Shown here: piece by piece, positions 6,216 to 13,273 of the stretch
Numbering within the stretch: position 1 is the stretch's first letter
Layout: every line of letters begins with the position of its first letter
From: Palsa-872 sp036844615
Lineage (GTDB): Bacteria > Chloroflexota > Dormibacteria > Dormibacterales > Dormibacteraceae
DNA length: 13,273 bases
Assembly (NCBI GenBank): GCA_036844615.1
Contig: DAIUFK010000066.1
Span: forward strand, 1-13,273
Reading direction: 5' to 3'
The notes under the pieces: generated by a model
The model's database searches: none
What the model saw: the letters and a program-made list of their open reading frames with translations, nothing else
What the model was told of the DNA's origin: nothing
Position numbers and translations under genes: made by a program

Positions 6216-7535
6216 TCATTCGTATGTCCGACCGAAGCGGCCGGCTTCCGAGTCGACAGCCTCGCTGGTGATCTGCGCGCCGACCGAGGCGAGCTTGGCG
6301 GGCATGTTCTCGTAGCCGCGATCGATGTGCCAGGCATTGCGTAGAACGCTTTCGCCTTCGGCGCAGAGCGCGGCGATGACGAGCGCTGCCCCGGATCGGA
6401 TGTCAGGGATCGCAAGATCGGTGCCGTGCAGGCGGCAGGGTCCGTGGACTATCGCGTGGAGGCGACCTTCGACGTTGATCCCCGCCCCCATCTTGGCCAG
6501 CTGGTTCACGTGCTGGAAGCGGTTCTCGTGCACGTATTCGGAGATCACCGACTCGCCATCGGCCTGGGTCATCATCGCCATGTACTGCGCCTGCAGGTCG
6601 GTCGGAAAACCCGGGAAGGTCCACGTCGACATGTCGATCGGCTTGAGCTTTGTCCTCGGCCGCCTGCCGACCCGAAACCACCCGTCCCCCACCTCGAAGT
6701 GCGCACCCGCCATCTCCAGCTTCAGCAGCACGAGGTTCAAGTCCTCCGGCCGGCTGCAGTCGAGGCGCACCTCGCCGCCCACCGCCGCGACGGCGATCGC
6801 ATAGGTACCGGCTTCGAGGTAGTCGGGGATGACCGTGTGTTCCGCGCCGCCCAGCTCGCGAACACCGTCCACGACGAGTCGCTCGGTGCCAAGGCCCTCG
6901 ATGCGCGCGCCCATCTTTCCGAGCAGCCTGCAGAGGTCCTGCACGTGAGGCTCACGCGCGGCGTTGAAGATCTCGGTCCTGCCCTCGGCGAGAACGGCGG
7001 CGAGGAGGATGTTCTCGGTTCCTGTGACGGTCGGGAGGTCGAACACAATGCGCTGGCCTCGCAATCTGTCGACCTTAGCGACGATCTCCGTTGCCGTCTC
7101 CTCTATCTCGGCGCCCATCTGACGCAGCCCGCGCAGATGCTGCTCGAACCGCCTGGCGCCTATGTCGTCGCCGCCGGGCCGCGGAACCCTTGCCTTGCCG
7201 AATCTGCCGAGGAGCGCGCCAAGCAGCACGATGGTCGCCCGCATACGCCGGCCGAGGTCGTCGGGGACATGGGTGTCCTGCGCGCGACCCATCTTGATGA
7301 GCAAGGAGCCTTCACCTTCGACACGCCCGCCGAGGCCCGCGAGTATCTCGCCCATGAGGGCGGTGTCGGTGACCCTTGGCACGTTGTTGAGGCGGACAGG
7401 CTCAGTTGTAAGGAGGGCGGCTGCCATCTCCGGCAGAACGGCGTTCTTGGAGCCGCCCACGCAGATGTCGCCGGCGAGCGGAACGCCGCCGGTGATGCGC
7501 AGGACGTGGTCTTGTCGAGGAGCCGGAGCGCTCAT
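6216..7535 (-). CDS. murA: UDP-N-acetylglucosamine 1-carboxyvinyltransferase, Asp-type active-site loop
   Basis: This is the first committed enzyme of peptidoglycan precursor synthesis: it transfers enolpyruvate from PEP to UDP-GlcNAc in the cytoplasm. It has 439 residues, slightly longer than E. coli MurA (419). Conserved features are GGSKNAVLP (27-35, Lys30-Asn31 equal to K22-N23), RRMRATI (96-102), SRPEDLN (261-267), FPGFPTDLQAQY (307-318, Asp313 equal to catalytic D305), HENRFQHV (336-343), PDIRSGAALV (377-386, Arg380) and HIDRGYENM (403-411, Arg406 equal to R397). In the mobile loop RPGGDDIGAR (119-128), Asp123 replaces the Cys115 that fosfomycin alkylates. Asp at this place is known in Mycobacterium, Chlamydia and Borrelia, where the enzyme is active but fosfomycin-insensitive. 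The ATG start lies 22 bp after atpC, so it is probably cotranscribed with the ATP synthase. Confidence 0.97.
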   Translation of the reverse strand: MSAPAPRQDHVLRITGGVPLAGDICVGGSKNAVLPEMAAALLTTEPVRLNNVPRVTDTALMGEILAGLGGRVEGEGSLLIKMGRAQDTHVPDDLGRRMRATIVLLGALLGRFGKARVPRPGGDDIGARRFEQHLRGLRQMGAEIEETATEIVAKVDRLRGQRIVFDLPTVTGTENILLAAVLAEGRTEIFNAAREPHVQDLCRLLGKMGARIEGLGTERLVVDGVRELGGAEHTVIPDYLEAGTYAIAVAAVGGEVRLDCSRPEDLNLVLLKLEMAGAHFEVGDGWFRVGRRPRTKLKPIDMSTWTFPGFPTDLQAQYMAMMTQADGESVISEYVHENRFQHVNQLAKMGAGINVEGRLHAIVHGPCRLHGTDLAIPDIRSGAALVIAALCAEGESVLRNAWHIDRGYENMPAKLASVGAQITSEAVDSEAGRFGRTYE

Positions 7536-7540
7536 GCACC

Positions 7541-7558
7541 ACTACCGTAAACGGTGGT
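7541..7558. other. Imperfect palindrome in the atpC-murA gap
   Basis: ACTACCGT (7541-7548) and ACGGTGGT (7551-7558) are inverted copies with one T-G wobble, separated by AA. They fill most of the 22-bp spacer and overlap the last base of the atpC stop. In RNA the loop would have to open to at least 4 nt. The murA ribosome-binding region (GGTAGTGG on the minus strand) lies in one arm, so the structure could limit murA initiation or couple it to atpC translation. This is a suggestion from position only. Confidence 0.3.
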
Positions 7559-7968
7559 CAGGATCGACGCGCTCTGGCGAGCCTCAGGCGTGCCTCCGCC
7601 ACCGCGAGCGCTTGCTGGAACTCGACCTCTTCGGCGGTGGTCAGAGTGCCGGCCAGGCGCTCCTGTGCGCGGCGCCGCGCCTCCTCGGCACGATCGACCG
7701 AGATCTCATCGGCGTGCTCGGCGACGTCGGCGAGAACGGTGACGCGATCGGGCAGCACCTCGAGGAAGCCTCCGCCGACGAAGAGGACCTCCTCGGTCCC
7801 TCCAAAGACTTCCTGGATTCTCAGGGGCCCTGGTTTAAGGATCGTCATGAGAGGCGCGTGGCGCGCGAGGACGCCAAGCTCTCCATCCGCGCCGTTGGCG
7901 ATGATGAACTCGACGTCGCCCTCGAACAGGCTTCGCTCGACGCTCACCACGCGCAGCGGATACTTCAC
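7558..7968 (-). CDS. atpC: F1Fo ATP synthase subunit epsilon
   Basis: The protein has 136 residues, usual length for a bacterial epsilon subunit (E. coli 138). The N-terminal beta-sandwich begins KYPLRVVSVERSLFEGDVEF and includes GELGVLARHAPLMTILKPG (29-47) and VGGGFLEVLPDRVTVLAD (64-81). The C-terminal two-helix part (about 86-136) contains RAEEARRRAQERL and is rich in Arg, Glu and Ala. Epsilon sits on the central stalk with gamma, and in many bacteria its C-terminal helices inhibit ATP hydrolysis. The GTG start overlaps the atpD TGA by 4 bp (GTGA), so translation is probably coupled. Confidence 0.96.
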   Translation of the reverse strand: MKYPLRVVSVERSLFEGDVEFIIANGADGELGVLARHAPLMTILKPGPLRIQEVFGGTEEVLFVGGGFLEVLPDRVTVLADVAEHADEISVDRAEEARRRAQERLAGTLTTAEEVEFQQALAVAEARLRLARARRS

Positions 7969-9437
7969 TTGGTGTCCGGCTCCGGGGAATCGGATTTCGA
8001 CCGCTTTTTCATCTCTTCGCCCTGTGCGCGTGCCTCGTCGATGTTGCCAACCATGTAAAACGCCTGCTCGGGCAGGTCGTCGTGCTTTCCCTCGAGGATC
8101 TCAGCGAAGCCGCGCACTGTCTCCCGTATGGGAACCGATTTGCCTTCCCGGCCGGTGAAGCGCTGGGCCACGTTGAAAGGCTGTGACAAAAAGCGCTGGA
8201 TCTTCCGAGCCCGCGACACCGCCAGCTTGTCCTCTTCCGACAGCTCCTCCATGCCGAGGATCGCGATGATGTCCTGCAGATCCTTGTAGCGCTGCATGGT
8301 CTTTTTGACGCCCTGTGCAGCGTCGTAATGCTCCTGCCCGACGATCGATGGCTCGACGAATCGGCTCGACGATCCAAGCGGGTCGATGGCGGGATAGATG
8401 CCGATCTCGACCAGCGCTCGCTCCAGTCGGACGGTGGCGCCGAGGTGGGCGAACACAGTCTGGATCGCAGGGTCTGTGTAGTCGTCGGCCGGCACGTACA
8501 CGGCCTGGACCGAGGTGATCGACCCCTTGCTCGTCGAGGTGATGCGCTCCTGGAGCTCACCCATCTCGGTCGCCAGCGTGGGCTGATAGCCGACAGCTGA
8601 AGGCATGCGCCCGAGCAAGGCCGACACCTCGGACCCAGCAAGCAGGTACCGAAAGATGTTGTCGATGAAGAGCAGCGTGTCGGCGCCCTCCGCGTCGCGG
8701 AAGTACTCAGCCATGGTCAAGCCGGTCAAGCCGACGCGCGCCCTGGCTCCCGGCGGCTCGTTCATCTGGCCGAACACGAGCGCGGTCTGCGGCAGCACGC
8801 CTGCATCCTGCATCTCGTGATACATGTCGTTGCCTTCGCGAGTCCTCTCTCCGACTCCGGCGAACACCGACCTGCCCTTGTGCTGGTAGGCGATGTTGCG
8901 AATGAGCTCCTGCACAATGACCGTCTTGCCCGTGCCGGCGCCGCCGAAGAGCCCGATCTTGGAGCCTTTGGCGAACGTGCAGATCAGGTCGATTACCTTG
9001 ATGCCTGTCTCGAGGATCTCCACCTTGGCCTGCTGCTCAGAGACGGGCGGCGCGGCACGATGGATAGGCCAGCGCGTCACGCCTTCAGGCACAGGTTCGT
9101 CGTCGATCGGCACCCCTATCACGTTGAACATGCGCCCCAGCGTCTCGACGCCGACGGGCACGGAGATCGGCCCTCCGGTAGCTCTCACAGGGTCTCCGCG
9201 GCGAAATCCATCGGTCGCGTCCATGGCGATGGTGCGCACAACGTTGTCCCCGATCGCGCCCTCGACCTCGAGCACGACGGTGCGGCCGTCCTGGGTTTTG
9301 ACTTCGAGCGCTTCGAACAGTTCGGGCTGCTCGCCCGCCGGAAACTCGACGTCCACCACGGCGCCGATCACCTGGCTGACGCTGCCGTCCCTTGTCTTCT
9401 TCTTCTCGGCTTTCGGCGCCTGTTTACTCTTGGCCAT
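7965..9437 (-). CDS. atpD: F1Fo ATP synthase catalytic subunit beta
   Basis: The protein has 490 residues. It carries the catalytic P-loop GGAGTGKT (165-172; most beta subunits have Val where Thr169 sits), GVGERTREGND (194-204, with catalytic Glu197), LLFIDNIFRYLLAGSEVSAL (255-274), the adenine-site Tyr in AVGYQPTLATEMG (281-293), and EELSEED (397-403), a one-residue variant of the DELSEED lever that contacts gamma. Compared with E. coli, QVIGAVVDVEF starts about 14 residues later because of a Lys-rich N-terminal extension (MAKSKQAPKAEKKK). The C-terminus also ends in a charged tail (EEMKKRSKSDSPEPDTK). The ATG start is well supported by a strong ribosome site 7 nt upstream. It is 12 bp after atpG. 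Confidence 0.98.
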   Translation of the reverse strand: MAKSKQAPKAEKKKTRDGSVSQVIGAVVDVEFPAGEQPELFEALEVKTQDGRTVVLEVEGAIGDNVVRTIAMDATDGFRRGDPVRATGGPISVPVGVETLGRMFNVIGVPIDDEPVPEGVTRWPIHRAAPPVSEQQAKVEILETGIKVIDLICTFAKGSKIGLFGGAGTGKTVIVQELIRNIAYQHKGRSVFAGVGERTREGNDMYHEMQDAGVLPQTALVFGQMNEPPGARARVGLTGLTMAEYFRDAEGADTLLFIDNIFRYLLAGSEVSALLGRMPSAVGYQPTLATEMGELQERITSTSKGSITSVQAVYVPADDYTDPAIQTVFAHLGATVRLERALVEIGIYPAIDPLGSSSRFVEPSIVGQEHYDAAQGVKKTMQRYKDLQDIIAILGMEELSEEDKLAVSRARKIQRFLSQPFNVAQRFTGREGKSVPIRETVRGFAEILEGKHDDLPEQAFYMVGNIDEARAQGEEMKKRSKSDSPEPDTK

Positions 9438-9444
9438 CTTTTTG

Positions 9445-9451
9445 CCTCCTC
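9445..9451 (-). promoter_or_regulatory. Strong Shine-Dalgarno site of atpD
   Basis: GAGGAGG on the minus strand lies 7 nt before the atpD ATG and overlaps the atpG stop codon. It is the clearest ribosome-binding site in the window and fits the need for three beta subunits per complex. Confidence 0.85.
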
Positions 9452-10321
9452 AGCTCGACGCCCGCATCGCTTCGGCGCCGCTAACGATCTCCATCAGCTC
9501 TGTCGTGATGCCTGCCTGGCGGACCTTGTTCGCGTACAACGTCAGCGCGTCGATGAGGTCGCCGGCGGCGTTGGTCGCGTTCTGCATCGCGATCATCTTG
9601 GCCGAGTACTCGCTCGCCTTGTTCTCCAGGACGGCCTGGAACACCTGCGTCTCCACGTAACGCGGTAGGAGGCCATCCAGCACTGATTCGGGGTCGGGCT
9701 CGTAGATGTAGTCGGCGCGCGGCCCGGTGCTCTTGTCGCCACGTCCTGGAATCTCTGCGGGGACCAACACGCTGATGGCAGGCTCCTGCTTCATCGTCGA
9801 TATCCACTTCGAGTAGCAGAGGAGCACTGCATCGGTCTTTCCCTGCGAGTACTCCTCCAGGGCGACAGTGATCGCGGGCAGGATCTCCGCCACCGTCGGG
9901 CGGTCCGAGACACCGCTCACCTCGGCGATCACCTCGCGTCGGTACCGAAGCAGGAAGTCGCGTCCCTTGCGCCCGATCGTGACGTATCGCTGGCCTTCGG
10001 CGTGGTGCTCGGTCATGTAACGCGTGGCAGCGCGGATGTTGTTCACGTTGATCGCGCCGCACAGGCCCTTGTCGGTAGTGACGAGGATCATCACCGCGCG
10101 CTTGCCCTCGCGCCGTACGAGGAACGGGTGCTTGTACTCGGTTGCACGCTCGGCGGTGGTCTGCAGGACCTCGACCATCTTCTCCGCGTAAGGCCGCGTC
10201 GCCTGCACCGCAGCCTGCGCGCGGCGAAGGCGTGTCGCCGCCACCACCTGCATCGCTTTGGTGATCTTCTGCGTGTTTCGGATCGAGTCGATCCGCCTGA
10301 CGATGTCCCTGAATGCCGGCA

Positions 10322-10322
<1 letters not shown>
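9450..10322 (-). CDS. atpG: F1Fo ATP synthase subunit gamma
   Basis: The protein has 290 residues, the central rotor shaft of F1. The N-terminal helix has the family pattern RRIDSIRNTQKITKAMQVVA (9-28) followed by ATRLRRAQAAV. The middle domain includes VMILVTTDKGLCGAINVN (77-94). The C-terminal helix includes ENKASEYSAKMIAMQNAT and ends ANKVRQAGITTELMEIVSGAEAM. These two helices form the coiled coil inside the alpha-beta ring. The GTG start shares one base with the TAG stop of atpA (TAGTG), so translation is probably coupled. GAGGAAG lies 11 nt upstream, inside the end of atpA. There is no sign of truncation. Confidence 0.97.
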
Positions 10323-12271
<1,949 letters not shown>

Positions 12272-12289
12272 TTGACTTGACTCCCTTCA
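12272..12289 (-). promoter_or_regulatory. Ribosome-binding region of atpA
   Basis: On the minus strand the atpH stop TGA is followed at once by AGGGAG and 9 nt later by the atpA GTG. This site supports the GTG start over any later codon. Confidence 0.65.
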
Positions 12290-12820
12290 GGACTGGTCCG
12301 CCAGGCGGCGGCGCAGCTGCTGCAATTTGGTGGCGATGCTCGCGTCGATCAGGCGGTCGCCGTACTGGAGCTTGAGGCCGCCCAGGATTCGCTTGTCGAC
12401 CACCACTGTCATCCGAACTTCTTTGCCCAACCGCTTGGATAGCTGGTCCGCGAGCCTGTCACGCTCGGCGTGATCTAGCTCGACTGCAGTCGTGACGGTG
12501 GCGCGGACGCGCCCTGCCGCCGCATCGGCAAGCCTCTCGAACTCCTCCGCGATACCCTCGATCTGCAAAACACGATTCGACTCGATCAGGAGGCGAGCGA
12601 GGTTGGTCGCCTCGGGATCCAGCTCGTGCGGGGCCGCGGAGATGAGCTCCATGCGCAGGTGGACGGGGATGGTCGGGTTCGTCAGCACCGCTGCCACCTG
12701 CGGATCCGAGAGCAGGTCGCGAACAGTCGCGATGCGGCGGCCCCACTCGGTGAGCTTGCCCTCCTCGGTAGCCAGCTCGAACACTGCCCGCGCGTATCTC
12801 TCAGCTACTGCCGTCGCCAC
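12287..12820 (-). CDS. atpH: F1Fo ATP synthase subunit delta
   Basis: The protein has 177 residues, the usual size for bacterial delta. It begins ATAVAERYARAVFELATEEG (2-21), the family's N-terminal helical domain that binds the top of F1 alpha. Then come NLARLLIESNRVLQIEGIAEEF and, near the C-terminus, VVVDKRILGGLKLQYGDRLID followed by the typical SIATKLQQLRRRL. Delta joins F1 to the peripheral stalk made by subunit b. The GTG start overlaps the end of atpF by 20 bp, with GAGGTG just upstream as ribosome site. The stop is 15 bp before atpA. Confidence 0.96.
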   Translation of the reverse strand: MATAVAERYARAVFELATEEGKLTEWGRRIATVRDLLSDPQVAAVLTNPTIPVHLRMELISAAPHELDPEATNLARLLIESNRVLQIEGIAEEFERLADAAAGRVRATVTTAVELDHAERDRLADQLSKRLGKEVRMTVVVDKRILGGLKLQYGDRLIDASIATKLQQLRRRLADQS

Positions 12821-13273
12821 TCGCCACCTCGGCTATTGCCCGCTCGATCAGCTGCTTGTGCTTTCCCGCGTCAAGCGTCTCGCCAATGACCTTTTCGGTG
12901 GCCGAAACCACAAGGCCGGCGACCTCATTGCGCACCGATTGGACCGCCCGCTCGCGCTCGGCCTCAATCTCCTTGCGCGCCCCTTCGGTGAGGCGCTTCG
13001 CCTCGTCTTCGGCTTTCTGTTTGAACTCCTGCCGGAGCTGCTCGCCGGACTTGGTCGCGGCCTCGATCACCGACTGCGCCGTCTTGCGCGCATCGTTGAG
13101 CTTTGCTTCGGCCTCCTTGAGTCGCGCTTCGGCTTCCGCGCGCGATTTCTCTGCTTCGGTGAGCTGCTCCGCGATCGTGCGCTGCCGCGCCTCGGCCAGC
13201 CTGACGATCTCCGGGTAGACCCACCGCGCGAGGACCGCCATCATCACGAGGAACGTGATCAGCTCGACGATCA
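12801..13273 (-). CDS. atpF: F1Fo ATP synthase subunit b (5' end cut by the window)
   Basis: There are 156 residues in the window, and the frame stays open to the right edge. The visible N-terminus reads IVELITFLVMMAVLARWVYP, the single membrane anchor of subunit b. Only about the first ten residues are likely to be missing, so the GTG/ATG codons at 13239-13247 are internal. A long charged helix follows (EARQRTIAEQLTEAEKSRAE and onward, rich in Ala, Glu, Lys and Arg with heptad-like spacing). This is the dimeric peripheral stalk that holds F1 against rotation. The last 20 bp overlap atpH. The Fo genes atpB and atpE are expected just outside the window. Confidence 0.93.
   Translation of the reverse strand, partial: IVELITFLVMMAVLARWVYPEIVRLAEARQRTIAEQLTEAEKSRAEAEARLKEAEAKLNDARKTAQSVIEAATKSGEQLRQEFKQKAEDEAKRLTEGARKEIEAERERAVQSVRNEVAGLVVSATEKVIGETLDAGKHKQLIERAIAEVASGDGSS

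Noticed and set aside
6426..7550. Long plus-strand open frame antisense to murA (374 codons)
   Set aside because: It is a shadow of the murA codons. It shows no motif and no ribosome site.
8817..9668. Plus-strand open frames antisense to atpD and atpG
   Set aside because: They cross the boundary of two confirmed genes on the other strand and have no recognisable protein features.
13239..13247. GTG/ATG codons as the start of atpF
   Set aside because: The frame is open upstream and encodes IVELITFL, the expected first part of the subunit b membrane anchor, so these codons are internal.

Overview
The window is a GC-rich bacterial stretch with almost no non-coding DNA. It has two parts. The right part (about 6.2-13.3 kb, all on the minus strand) is the downstream portion of an F1Fo ATP synthase operon in the canonical order atpF-atpH-atpA-atpG-atpD-atpC, followed 22 bp later by murA (first step of peptidoglycan precursor synthesis). 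The left part (1-6.2 kb) is a cell-surface glycan cluster: two GT4 glycosyltransferases, a WecG/TagA-type GT26 enzyme, an Alg5-like GT2 enzyme, a Dpm1-like polyprenyl-phosphate mannose synthase and a large multi-pass GT-C-like membrane protein.

Layout by strand. From the right edge, atpF (5' end cut by the window), atpH, atpA, atpG, atpD, atpC and murA run leftward with overlaps or gaps of at most 22 bp, which implies one transcript. After 65 bp comes a leftward GT4 gene (5044-6150). It converges on a rightward GT4 gene (3970-5031), with a small GC-rich inverted repeat at the junction. The rightward GT4 gene is divergent from a four-gene leftward operon (GT26, GT2, Dpm1-like, GT-C-like; 3948 to 4). 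The two divergent start codons are only 21 bp apart, and the gap holds one AT-rich octamer that could serve as the -10 element in both directions.

How the genes may work together (inference). The two GT2 enzymes would load sugars onto polyprenyl phosphate at the cytoplasmic face. The GT26 and GT4 enzymes would build a lipid-linked or surface glycan. The GT-C-like protein would use polyprenyl-P-sugars outside the membrane. murA and the ATP synthase are core functions next door.

Points that stand out: (1) the 100-N gap inside the GT2 gene is an assembly artefact, because the same 55 bp flank it on both sides; collapsing the duplicate restores a clean 240-residue enzyme. (2) AtpA carries a Pro/Ala/Lys/Glu-rich C-terminal tail of about 149 residues with internal repeats. 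(3) MurA has Asp where the fosfomycin-target Cys normally sits. (4) There is a possible leaderless bidirectional promoter.

Organism: GC-rich codon use, frequent GTG/TTG starts, atpC next to murA, an Asp-type MurA and possible leaderless genes suggest an uncultivated soil-type member of Terrabacteria (Chloroflexota, Dormibacterota or Actinomycetota-like). The scaffold gap suggests a metagenome or draft assembly. This placement is tentative. I see no mobile element, CRISPR array, tRNA or rRNA, and no clearly new defence or biosynthetic system.
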